DNA from: Prevotella sp.
GTDB taxonomy: Bacteria; Bacteroidota; Bacteroidia; Bacteroidales; Bacteroidaceae
Assembly: GCA_021204735.1 (NCBI GenBank)
Contig: JAJPYV010000237.1
Coordinates: 340 to 8,286, forward strand
Direction: 5' to 3'
DNA: 7,947 bases
Part shown: positions 1-7,384 of the stretch, piece by piece
Numbering within the stretch: position 1 is the stretch's first letter
Layout: the number at the start of each line of letters is the position of its first letter
Position numbers and translations under genes: made by a program
Notes under the pieces: model-generated
What the model was told of the DNA's origin: nothing
Database searches by the model: none
Seen by the model: only the letters and a program-made list of their open reading frames with translations

Positions 1-135
1 AAGTATCATCGAAAAAGTGTGGTAATTCGTAGAAACTATCCTCGAAAAAGTGTATGATTTGGCCAAAAGTATCATCGAAAAAGTGTGGTAATTCGTAGAA
101 ACTATCCTCGAAAAAGTGTATATTTGCACCAAAAG
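1..135 (+). repeat. 33-bp-period repeat array upstream of the ATPase gene
   Basis: An 18-bp core, TATCMTCGAAAAAGTGTR, begins at 4, 37, 70 and 103, exactly 33 bases apart each time. Cores alternate between TATCATC and TATCCTC forms. The 15-base linkers also alternate: those after cores 1 and 3 are identical, while those after cores 2 and 4 differ in detail (TGATTTGGCC against TATTTGCACC). The higher-order unit is therefore 66 bp, and 1-55 is identical to 67-121. The array probably continues to the left of the window. All four cores lie in one reading frame and would encode basic Y(H/P)RKSV repeats, but copy 2 runs into a TGA at 55-57 and no ATG precedes them. The last linker supplies the likely -7 element of the downstream gene, so a regulatory role or a mobile promoter-bearing repeat is more plausible than coding. 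The repeat itself is directly visible; its function is not. Confidence 0.93.
119..126 (+). promoter_or_regulatory. Bacteroidetes -7 promoter element for the ATPase gene
   Basis: TATATTTG is a perfect match to the Bacteroidetes -7 consensus TAnnTTTG and is followed by CACC. It ends 39 bases before the ATG at 166, which would leave a leader of roughly 30 bases. No good -33 TTTG lies at the usual 19-21 base spacing; the nearest resemblance is TTCG at 92-95, 23 bases away. The preceding array copy has one extra base here (TATGATTTG), so it lacks the motif. Confidence 0.6.
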
Positions 136-165
136 ACAGCACTATAACCATAAAGCAGGTGGAAT

Positions 166-1467
166 ATGCAACGTAAAATCATGGCTAAACTAAGGGCGTG
201 GAAAGATGCTCCCGACCGCAAACCGTTGGTCTTGCTGGGTGCCAGACAGGTGGGCAAGACATGGATAATGAAGCATTTCGGCAAGTTGGAGTTCCAAAGC
301 GTGGCCTACGTGAACTGTGACGAAGAACCCTTGGCCAAAGAGTTGTTTGAATCAGACTACAACATTCCAAGAATCCTGCTTGCACTTCAAGCCATGACAG
401 GCACAAAGATCGAGGCCGGCAAGACATTGATTATATTAGATGAATTACAAGAAGTCAAGCGAGGCTTGCACAGCTTGAAGTATTTTGCGGAGAACGCGCC
501 CCAATACCATGTCATCGCCGCCGGCTCCATGCTGGGCATCACCATCGGCCAAGGCGAGTCGTTCCCCGTCGGGAAAGTCAATATGCTCCACATGTACCCC
601 ATGGATTTCGAGGAGTTCCTCATGGCCGCCGGTGAAACCACCTTGTGCGACCTGTTCCATCAGCCCGATTGGGGCATACTCAGCGTGCTTGCGCCCAAAT
701 ACATCGATCAGCTTCGGCAATACTATTATGTAGGCGGCATGCCCGAAGTGACAGCCCATTATGTTGCCCATCACGATTTGCAAGCGGTAAGAACCAAGCA
801 GACGGAAATACTCGATGCCTATCGGCGTGACATCTCCAAGCATACCACCGCCACCGAGAGCATGCGCATCGGGCAGGTATTACATTCATTGCCGTCTCAA
901 TTAGCCAAGGAGAACAAGAAGTTCATATACAATGTACTCAAGCCCGGTGCCAGAGCCACCGAATACGAACTTGCCATCCAATGGCTTGTAGACGCAGGCA
1001 TCGTGCATAAAGTCTGTAGGGTAAATGAACTTCACATGCCCGTGAAGTTCTATGAAGATTTAGGAGCCTTCAAACTCTTCTTGCTCGATTGCGGCTTGCT
1101 GGCTTGCATGACAGAGACCCCACCCGCCCAAATGCTCATAGGCGATAACGTCTTCAAGGAGTTCAAAGGTGCTTTCACCGAGCAATTCGTACTCCAGCAG
1201 TTGACAGCCATGGATATGACCGCCTATTATTGGAGCAACGGCAACAGCCCCGCCGAAATAGATTTCGTGGTACAGACCGACCGCGTGATTCCCATCGAGG
1301 TAAAAGCGGAAAAGAACGTCCGATCCCGTTCCATGGCCGAATACATCAAGACCCACCCCGGATACAACCTCAAAGGCCTCCGCATATCCATGCTCGATTA
1401 TATAGACCAAGGCTGGATGGAGAACATACCTTTATACGGATTGGCGAAGTACTTTAACGGGAAGTAG
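166..1467 (+). CDS. AAA family ATPase with DUF4143-type C-terminal domain
   Basis: A 433-residue protein of the AAA_14/DUF4143 ATPase group, of usual full length. The N-terminal half is a P-loop ATPase: Walker A GARQVGKT at 25-32, Walker B LIILDELQE at 88-96 with D92 and E93, and a sensor-like AAGS at 118-121. A GGMPEV segment at 190-195 is typical of the family. The C-terminal region carries a PD-(D/E)XK-like pattern: E339, then AEIDF with D366, then IEVK with E378 and K380. Catalysis by this domain is not established for the family and its substrate is unknown. No signal peptide or membrane segment is seen, so it should be cytoplasmic. The ATG at 166 is preferred because the following residues align with the usual family start and AGGTGG lies at 157-162, although only 3 bases away; an ATG at 181 is the alternative. 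A sampled line (541-600) is about 58% GC, well above the hsd genes, which suggests a different origin. It has its own promoter and a 349-base gap before hsdR. Confidence 0.9.
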   Translation: MQRKIMAKLRAWKDAPDRKPLVLLGARQVGKTWIMKHFGKLEFQSVAYVNCDEEPLAKELFESDYNIPRILLALQAMTGTKIEAGKTLIILDELQEVKRGLHSLKYFAENAPQYHVIAAGSMLGITIGQGESFPVGKVNMLHMYPMDFEEFLMAAGETTLCDLFHQPDWGILSVLAPKYIDQLRQYYYVGGMPEVTAHYVAHHDLQAVRTKQTEILDAYRRDISKHTTATESMRIGQVLHSLPSQLAKENKKFIYNVLKPGARATEYELAIQWLVDAGIVHKVCRVNELHMPVKFYEDLGAFKLFLLDCGLLACMTETPPAQMLIGDNVFKEFKGAFTEQFVLQQLTAMDMTAYYWSNGNSPAEIDFVVQTDRVIPIEVKAEKNVRSRSMAEYIKTHPGYNLKGLRISMLDYIDQGWMENIPLYGLAKYFNGK

Positions 1468-1816
1468 ATTCTCACCTCATGTTTATACAAAGCGAGCGCG
1501 ATATGTTCTTCTCCATTTTTCAAACTGTAAGACAAAATTTAAGGTCATCACGGCAATTATCAAGGCAGAGATGTAACAAGACAATCCTCATATTGTCATA
1601 GTAGATGCTACATATGAAAACATAGCACTTTTTCTTATAATACGTTATATTAGCTTCGTAAAAGGATAATTGATAGTACGATAGTAAAGTATTCAATTTA
1701 TTAATTATCATTAATTTAAGAACTGTACATGCAAAAAAACTGCATGTAATAATTTACTTTACAAGAACTTTTCCGTATTATTGCAACTGACTAATCCCTT
1801 CAAAACAATAAAACGC
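1468..1816. other. AT-rich intergenic region between ATPase gene and hsdR
   Basis: No convincing gene is present; the only open frame of any length is a low-complexity antisense one. A small perfect inverted repeat, GACAAT at 1580-1585 and ATTGTC at 1592-1597 with a 6-base loop, lies mid-region, and a stronger one sits at 1726-1748. No GC-rich stem followed by a T run marks a terminator for the ATPase gene. The promoter of the hsd operon should be here, but no perfect TAnnTTTG is visible. The nearest is TATTATTG at 1776-1783, one mismatch, without a -33 TTG at normal spacing; it would leave a leader of about 27 bases before the ATG at 1817. Confidence 0.7.
1726..1748. promoter_or_regulatory. 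8-bp-arm inverted repeat upstream of hsdR
   Basis: TACATGCA at 1726-1733 is the perfect reverse complement of TGCATGTA at 1741-1748, separated by AAAAAAC. It ends 68 bases before the chosen hsdR start. It could be a dimeric repressor or controller-protein operator, or a short RNA hairpin; no T run follows, so a terminator is unlikely. The symmetry is visible, the function is inferred. Confidence 0.4.
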
Positions 1817-4135
1817 ATGAGTATTCTTACAGAATTGTCAGAGGAAGATGTAAAGTTGCGATATATCACCCCAGCTATCACTAAGAAAGGATGGTCGCGG
1901 GAAAGTATCTACATGGAACAGAAGGTCCAGTTTACAGATGGAAAAATCTGTTTGAGAGGAAACTTAGTACACCGTGAAAGTCCAAAATATGCTGACTATG
2001 TGTTGTATTTAAACAGGACAACTCCTATTGCGATCGTGGAGGCGAAGACCGCTAATCATACGGTTTCACACGGATTACAACAAGCCAAGGAATATTGCAA
2101 GATGATGGATGTTCCGTTCGCATACAGTTCCAATGGGTTGGGTTTTATGGAATATGATTTTCTTACAGGTAGGGAGCGCGAATTATCTATTGATGAATTT
2201 CCTACCATAGAAGAACTGAAACAAAGGTTTATGGCTGAAAGCAATAAAGGGAGAGAAATTTCTGAAGCCGAGAAAAAGGTAATCGACCAACCCTATTGCA
2301 CCGGACAAGATATTTTTCCACCACGTTATTATCAACGTAATGCGGTCAACAGGGTTGTAAACGCCGTGGCACGCGGGAATAAACGTCTATTACTTGTTAT
2401 GGCTACCGGGACTGGTAAAACTTACACAGCATTCCAAATAGTATATCGTTTGTTAAAAGCAGGATTAATTAGAAAAATCCTATACCTTGCCGATCGCAAT
2501 GTATTAGTAGACCAGTCGATACAACAAGACTTCAAACCTCTTGAAAATACAATCCACAAAGTAAGTTACCAAAATGATTTGGGAACAGGAATTACCGCTT
2601 ACGAAGTTTATTTCGCACTTTACCAACAACTCATAGGACAAGACGGAAAAAAGAACTATGCCGAATTGTTCAACCCCAAGTTCTTCGATATGGTGATTGT
2701 CGACGAGTGTCACCGCGGCAGTGCCAATGAAGACAGTAAATGGCGGGAAATATTGGAGTATTTCAACGGTGCCATTCAACTGGGTATGACAGCTACCCCC
2801 AAAGAGACGAAATACCAATCGTCTATTGCTTATTTCAATGAACCAATTTATACCTACAGTCTGAAAGAGGGGATTGAAGACGGTTTCCTAGCTCCTTTCA
2901 AGGTTGTCAACATTACAACAAATATAGGAAATGAATGGAGGCCGAAAGCAGGACAAGTAGACGTTGATGGCAAACCCATTCCAGACCGCATATATAACAA
3001 CACTGACTACGACTACAACATCATCATAAAGGATAGGATAAGAGAGGTAGCGCAAGAAATTACGACTTACCTCAAAAAAAACGACCGTATGGCAAAAACT
3101 ATTGTTTTTTGTGCCGATGAAGCACATGCCGAACGTATGCGCTCGGCATTGGTGAATGAAAATGCAGACATGACAAGGAAAAATCCCGATTATGTGGTTC
3201 GAATTACCGGAAGTGACACTTACGGACAATCCAAATTGGAGTACTTTACTTCCGTTACCGAGAAATATCCCGTAATAGCAACAACCAGCAAGCTATTATC
3301 AACAGGCGTTGATTGCAAAATGGTTAAATTGATAGTTCTTGACCAATGCATTAATTCTATGACAGAGTTCAAGCAGATTATCGGTCGCGGGACCCGTATT
3401 AGGGAAAAAGAGGGAAAAACTCATTTCACCATCATGGATTTCCGCAATGTTACCCGACTCTTCGCCGACACAGATTGGGACGGGCCAATAGAACAAGACG
3501 AGAATTACCAAAGTGGGAGAAAAGAGCCCCCAACTCCTCCTTTACCACCTCCACAACCGTTATACAAGCCTGTAGTCGACAGGGAGGGGTGCGAAGTCAG
3601 AATCATCAACAAAGTAGTATCCATATACGACGCAAACGGCAAATTGCTACGTACTGAAAGCATTACCGATTATACACGTAGCAGCATATTGGGAAACTAT
3701 GCCACAATGGATGAATTTAAGACCAAGTGGAACGAGGCTGAGAAAAAATCCGAGATTGATGATCTAATGAAGGAGTATGGCATAGACTTGAAAACCTTGC
3801 AGCAAGATGAAGGTATGGCAGACGTTGACGAATTTGATTTCATATGTCACATTGCCTACGGTGGCAAAGCATTTACACGTCGTGAACGGGCTGCGAATGT
3901 CAAGAAACGTGATGTCTTCAACAAATATGGCGAACAAGCCCGAAAAGTATTGGAGGCTTTGTTGGATAAATACGCCAATGATGGTATATCGCAATTGGAA
4001 AGTCTATCTGTATTAGAACTTGAACCTTTTCGTCAAATGGGTCCTCCCAGACGCATTGCCAAACTATTTGGTGGAAAAGACGAATATCTTACAGCTGTGA
4101 AAGAACTAGAAAGAATAATATATAATATAGCATAG
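1817..4135 (+). CDS. hsdR: Type I restriction enzyme R subunit (HsdR), EcoEI-like
   Basis: The motor and nuclease subunit of a type I restriction enzyme, which translocates DNA using ATP and cleaves unmethylated DNA when bound to HsdM and HsdS. Numbered from the ATG at 1817 (772 residues), the N-terminal HSDR_N nuclease domain shows D60, then VEAK with E75 and K77, and a QAKEY (Q89, Y93) type I motif. The superfamily 2 helicase follows: Walker A ATGTGKT at 196-202, DECH at 296-299, TAT at 325-327 and motif VI QIIGRGTR at 520-527. A proline-rich linker (571-582) leads to an EcoEI_R_C-like C-terminus. The frame is open to a TTG at 1781, but the ATG at 1817 is preferred because SILTELSEEDVKLRYITPAI matches where relatives usually begin. 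All key motifs are intact, so the protein is predicted active. The stop is 4 bases before hsdM, indicating translational coupling. A sampled line (3061-3120) is about 37% GC. Confidence 0.95.
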   Translation: MSILTELSEEDVKLRYITPAITKKGWSRESIYMEQKVQFTDGKICLRGNLVHRESPKYADYVLYLNRTTPIAIVEAKTANHTVSHGLQQAKEYCKMMDVPFAYSSNGLGFMEYDFLTGRERELSIDEFPTIEELKQRFMAESNKGREISEAEKKVIDQPYCTGQDIFPPRYYQRNAVNRVVNAVARGNKRLLLVMATGTGKTYTAFQIVYRLLKAGLIRKILYLADRNVLVDQSIQQDFKPLENTIHKVSYQNDLGTGITAYEVYFALYQQLIGQDGKKNYAELFNPKFFDMVIVDECHRGSANEDSKWREILEYFNGAIQLGMTATPKETKYQSSIAYFNEPIYTYSLKEGIEDGFLAPFKVVNITTNIGNEWRPKAGQVDVDGKPIPDRIYNNTDYDYNIIIKDRIREVAQEITTYLKKNDRMAKTIVFCADEAHAERMRSALVNENADMTRKNPDYVVRITGSDTYGQSKLEYFTSVTEKYPVIATTSKLLSTGVDCKMVKLIVLDQCINSMTEFKQIIGRGTRIREKEGKTHFTIMDFRNVTRLFADTDWDGPIEQDENYQSGRKEPPTPPLPPPQPLYKPVVDREGCEVRIINKVVSIYDANGKLLRTESITDYTRSSILGNYATMDEFKTKWNEAEKKSEIDDLMKEYGIDLKTLQQDEGMADVDEFDFICHIAYGGKAFTRRERAANVKKRDVFNKYGEQARKVLEALLDKYANDGISQLESLSVLELEPFRQMGPPRRIAKLFGGKDEYLTAVKELERIIYNIA

Positions 4136-4139
4136 CAAC

Positions 4140-5636
4140 ATGCTTCTCAATAATTTTGTAAAGAACATACGCAACATCATGCGCAACGACCCGGGCATTA
4201 ACGGTGATGCACAGCGCATTGAACAAATAGCATGGATGTTGTTTTTAAAAGTCTACGATGAAAAAGAAGATGACTGGGAATTCAATGAAGTTAACTATAT
4301 CTCCATCATTCCAGAGCATTGCCGTTGGCGTAATTGGGCAAAAGACAAGGCAGACGGCAACGCACTTACTGCCGATGAATTGCTAAATTTCGTAAACGGC
4401 ACGCTTTTCCCTGCATTAAAGAGATTGGAAGTTACACCAAACACTCCCATGAACAAAGCAATTGTCCGTACTACGTTTGAAGATGCCAATCAATATATGA
4501 AAGACGGTGTACTGCTACGACAAGTAATCAACATCATAGACGAACTCGATTTAGGAGATTATAAAAAGAAGCATGCCTTTGGCGAAATATATGAGTCTAT
4601 TTTGAAAGAAATGCAGTCGGCAGGAACAGCAGGAGAATTCTATACCCCACGCGCCCTTACCGACTTTATGGCAAAAATCATTAACCCACAAGTAGGCGAA
4701 CAAATGGCAGACTTTGCTTGTGGCACAGGCGGTTTCATTATAAGTTGGCTGAATGAACTTGACAAAAAAGCCAAAACCGCCCAAGATAGAATAGAATATG
4801 CCAAATCTATCTATGGCATAGAGAAGAAGCAATTCCCCTATATGCTTTGTATAACGAACGCACTTCTTCACGGTATAAACGAGCCCAAGATATTTCATGA
4901 TAATTCTCTGACAAAAGATGTGCTCAACTATACAGATGACGACAAGTTCGATGTTATTCTTATGAATCCGCCCTATGGAGGCAACGAGAAAGCAGATATC
5001 AAGATGCACTTCCCTCGCGACCTTGCTTCTGGTGAGACAGCAGATTTATTCATGGTGCTGATTATGTATAGACTCAAAAGAAACGGGCGTGCGGCAGTCG
5101 TCTTACCTGATGGATTCATGTCCAGCACAACTGACAATACTAAAACAGCAATAAAAAAGAAATTACTACGCGAATTCAACTTACATACCATTATCCGTTT
5201 GCCGGGCAGCATCTTCTCTCCCTATACAACCATTGCCACAAACATTCTTTTCTTCAACAATGAGCGTGCAGATTATGCAGAAGAGGGATTCTCTACCGCC
5301 AATACATGGTTTTACCGTTTGGATATGCCCGAAGGTTACAAGCACTTCTCCAAAACAAAACCCATGCTTGCCGAACATTGCCACCCGATAGAAGAATGGT
5401 GGAACGACCGTAAAGAAATTGTCTCCGAAGATGGCCACGATGTAAAGTCCCGATGTTTCACGCCTAAACAACTGATGGCTATGGATTACAATCTTGACCA
5501 GTGTAAGTTTCCAAAGGAGGTTATCGAAATCCTTCCACCTTCGGAACTGCTTGATGACTATTACATTCAACGTCGAGCCCTTGAACAGGAAATAGACAGC
5601 ACTTTGGCAGAAATAAAACGGTTATTAGGCATTTAA
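4140..5636 (+). CDS. hsdM: Type I RM DNA adenine methyltransferase (HsdM)
   Basis: A 498-residue N6-adenine methyltransferase that works with HsdS to methylate the host copy of the target and forms the core of the restriction complex. An HsdM_N helical domain covers about 1-135. The family hallmark GEFYTPRAL is at 165-173, the S-adenosylmethionine motif I reads DFACGTGG at 191-198, and the catalytic motif IV NPPY is at 276-279, which marks an amino-methyltransferase. The C-terminus (about 475-498) is charged and likely helical, consistent with contact to HsdS. The length is normal and no motif is missing. The start ATG follows the hsdR stop by 4 bases with no clear Shine-Dalgarno, as is common in Bacteroidetes, so coupling to hsdR translation is likely. 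Sampled GC (4681-4740) is about 47%, higher than hsdR or hsdS. Confidence 0.96.
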   Translation: MLLNNFVKNIRNIMRNDPGINGDAQRIEQIAWMLFLKVYDEKEDDWEFNEVNYISIIPEHCRWRNWAKDKADGNALTADELLNFVNGTLFPALKRLEVTPNTPMNKAIVRTTFEDANQYMKDGVLLRQVINIIDELDLGDYKKKHAFGEIYESILKEMQSAGTAGEFYTPRALTDFMAKIINPQVGEQMADFACGTGGFIISWLNELDKKAKTAQDRIEYAKSIYGIEKKQFPYMLCITNALLHGINEPKIFHDNSLTKDVLNYTDDDKFDVILMNPPYGGNEKADIKMHFPRDLASGETADLFMVLIMYRLKRNGRAAVVLPDGFMSSTTDNTKTAIKKKLLREFNLHTIIRLPGSIFSPYTTIATNILFFNNERADYAEEGFSTANTWFYRLDMPEGYKHFSKTKPMLAEHCHPIEEWWNDRKEIVSEDGHDVKSRCFTPKQLMAMDYNLDQCKFPKEVIEILPPSELLDDYYIQRRALEQEIDSTLAEIKRLLGI

Positions 5637-5662
5637 GCATCGAATTCAAAAATAAAGGAAAG

Positions 5663-7225
5663 ATGAACGGCGAGCAACTGAAAAGTAGTATCTTACAGTT
5701 GGCAATACAAGGAAAGCTTGTGCCACAAGACCCGGCTGATGAACCCGCTTCCATATTGCTTGATAAAATCAAGCAAGAGAAGCAAAGTCTTGTGAAAGAG
5801 AAGAAATTGAATAAATCTAATTTGTTCGACAGTCATATATTCAAAGGAGAAGATGGCAAGTACTATGAAAGAAAAGGTAAAATAATACACTGTATTGATA
5901 CGGATATTCCGTTTGAAGTTCCACAAAGTTGGGTGTGGTGTAGATTGCCTTCAATAGCTTCTATCCAATTAGGTAAAACATTAGATAAAGGTAAAGCATT
6001 TGGGAGTGAAACTCCATATCTTTGTAGTATCAATATTTATTGGGAAGGCATCAATCTTATCAATGTCAAAAGGACCTTTTTCACAGAAATAGAAAAAGGA
6101 AAATACAGACTACAAAAAGATGATATGTTGATTTGTGAAGGTGGAGATGTGGGAAGGACTGCAATATGGAATGATGATTGTGAAATGTATTACCAAAACG
6201 CACTGCACAGGGTTAGGTTTTATGGGAATATATTGCCTATATTTTTTAAGTACGTTATGGAATTATATAAATGTTGTGGGATAATAGATGAACATACTAA
6301 AGGAATGACGATTAAACATCTAACTAACCATTCTTTATCTTCTTTAGTCTTTCCTCTTCCCCCTCTTGCAGAGCAAAAAAGAATTGTTGCGAAGCTTGAA
6401 GAGATTATGCCTTATGTAGAGAAATATGGAGATTTACAAGATAATTTAGATATACTGAATGAAAAGATTAAAGACAAACTGAAAGTATCTATACTACAAG
6501 AAGCCATTCAAGGACACCTTGTAGAACAAAGAATTGAAGAGGGTACAGCTAAAGATATACTTGAACAAATCAGGCAGGAGAAACAAAGACTTGTAAAAGT
6601 GGGGAAAATAAAGAAATCCTGGAACAATTCTGTTATTTTTCTTGGTGAAGATAACAAGTATTATGAACAAATAGGGAAAAAGACATTAGATATTACTAAA
6701 CTAATTACACTCAATATACCATTGTCATGGGAATGGATTCGATTAGGTACATTATTTAGTCATTGCACAGGAAAGGCGTTAAATTCATCTGATAAAGAAG
6801 GAATTATGTTGCCGTATATTACAACATCTAATCTCTACTGGAATTACTTTGTACTTGATAACTTAAAGAAAATGCTATTTACTGATAATGAAATAGACAA
6901 ATGTACTGCTACATATGGAGATTTACTTGTTTGTGAAGGTGGAGATATAGGGCGTGCCGCTATATGGAAAGAGAATCACGATATATGTATTCAAAATCAT
7001 ATACATAAACTTCGAAGTTTTGTTCCTGTCTGCACGATGTTTTTTTATTATATATTCTTTTTTTATAAGTACGCAGGTTATTTAGATGGGAAAGGTATTG
7101 GTATCCAGGGATTGTCATCAAAGATTCTTGACCAACTTATAATACCCTTGCCACCCAAATCTGAGCAAGAGCGTATTGTGAAAAAAATCGATGAACTATT
7201 TCAAGTATTGAACAAGATAGGATAG
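5663..7225 (+). CDS. hsdS: Type I RM specificity subunit (HsdS), two tandem TRD halves
   Basis: A 520-residue specificity subunit, longer than the common 400-450. It is two homologous halves in tandem, offset by about 265 residues. Each has the same order: LKxSILQxAIQGxLV (6-20 and 273-287), IxQEKQxLVK (36-45 and 303-312), a GEDxKYYE segment (62-69 and 328-335), an IPxSW-like segment that opens the target recognition domain, a CEGGDxGRxAIW block (158-169 and 424-435), and LPPxxEQxRIVxK (232-244 and 496-508). A predicted coiled-coil spacer around 236-275 separates the two domains and should set the gap in the bipartite target. The sharing of the CEGGD block means both domains belong to one structural family, although the variable parts differ. 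The ATG at 5663 has AAAGGAAAG (5654-5662) immediately upstream and lies 26 bases after hsdM. A sampled line (6241-6300) is only about 23% GC, so the variable domains look acquired or fast-evolving. No frameshift or truncation is seen. Confidence 0.95.
   Translation: MNGEQLKSSILQLAIQGKLVPQDPADEPASILLDKIKQEKQSLVKEKKLNKSNLFDSHIFKGEDGKYYERKGKIIHCIDTDIPFEVPQSWVWCRLPSIASIQLGKTLDKGKAFGSETPYLCSINIYWEGINLINVKRTFFTEIEKGKYRLQKDDMLICEGGDVGRTAIWNDDCEMYYQNALHRVRFYGNILPIFFKYVMELYKCCGIIDEHTKGMTIKHLTNHSLSSLVFPLPPLAEQKRIVAKLEEIMPYVEKYGDLQDNLDILNEKIKDKLKVSILQEAIQGHLVEQRIEEGTAKDILEQIRQEKQRLVKVGKIKKSWNNSVIFLGEDNKYYEQIGKKTLDITKLITLNIPLSWEWIRLGTLFSHCTGKALNSSDKEGIMLPYITTSNLYWNYFVLDNLKKMLFTDNEIDKCTATYGDLLVCEGGDIGRAAIWKENHDICIQNHIHKLRSFVPVCTMFFYYIFFFYKYAGYLDGKGIGIQGLSSKILDQLIIPLPPKSEQERIVKKIDELFQVLNKIG
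6132..6148 (+). repeat. 17-bp direct repeat inside hsdS, copy 1
   Basis: TTTGTGAAGGTGGAGAT here is identical to 6930-6946, 798 bases (266 codons) downstream in the same frame. Both encode the CEGGD block of a target recognition domain. It is the best conserved DNA trace of the internal duplication of hsdS. Confidence 0.85.
6930..6946 (+). repeat. 17-bp direct repeat inside hsdS, copy 2
   Basis: Second identical copy of the 17-mer at 6132-6148, in the second recognition domain. In-frame recombination between the two would remove 266 codons and leave a half-length HsdS with one hybrid recognition domain. Confidence 0.85.
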
Positions 7226-7240
7226 TGTTTCACTCTATCC
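7220..7240 (+). terminator. Stem-loop spanning the hsdS stop codon
   Basis: GGATAG at 7220-7225 pairs with CTATCC at 7235-7240; an alternative fold pairs GGAT with ATCC and AGTG with CACT across a two-base bulge. The hsdS TAG stop is within the left arm. No T run follows (ATCCCCATTACTCC), so intrinsic termination is weakly supported; it may instead stabilise the 3' end of the hsd transcript. Confidence 0.25.
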
Positions 7241-7313
7241 ATCCCCATTACTCCAAACAGTATGAATAATTCAATAGGCAGTAATTACTTCTTCTTGTGC
7301 GAAAACTTTCTCA

Positions 7314-7359
7314 GTAATTCGTAGAAACTATCCTCGAAAAAGTGTGTTCCTGCATCAAA
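7314..7359 (+). repeat. Orphan copy of the left-end repeat, promoter box lost
   Basis: Bases 7314-7345 are identical over 32 positions to 22-53 and 88-119. Continuing without gaps to 7359, the match to 88-133 is 41 of 46. Four of the five differences lie in the eight-base -7 element, which reads TGTTCCTG here in place of TATATTTG. A weak further unit may precede it: CAGTAATT occurs at 7279-7286 and again at 7312-7319, 33 bases apart, the same period as the left array. No ATPase gene follows; the DNA to the right is the 3' end of a gene on the other strand. The copy lies between the convergent hsdS and that gene. Confidence 0.92.
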
Positions 7360-7384
7360 TAATAGCCGGATTCATACTCTATAA

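Noticed and set aside
1..135. CRISPR array
   Set aside because: The period is only 33 bases, the linkers are 15 bases and alternate identically rather than being unique, and no cas genes are present.
445..1410. Long antisense open frames inside the ATPase gene (445-843 and 1060-1410)
   Set aside because: They overlap a gene with clear family motifs, have no recognisable domains, and are expected in GC-richer coding DNA.
1520..1711. 63-residue minus-strand frame in the ATPase-hsdR gap
   Set aside because: It is biased by AT-rich sequence (many I, Y, L, K), lacks a ribosome binding site and has no recognisable features.
1781..1816. TTG start at 1781 giving a 784-residue HsdR
   Set aside because: The extra 12 residues do not resemble the usual HsdR start, a normal ATG follows at 1817 exactly where relatives begin, and the only promoter-like element would overlap the TTG.
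4551..5570. Antisense open frames across hsdM (4551-5009 and 5181-5570)
   Set aside because: The hsdM frame has all methyltransferase motifs; the antisense products are unstructured and cysteine-rich without family likeness.
5663..7225. Phase-variable hsdS shuffling by inversion
   Set aside because: There is one hsdS copy, no inverted repeats flanking its recognition domains, and no recombinase gene in the window.
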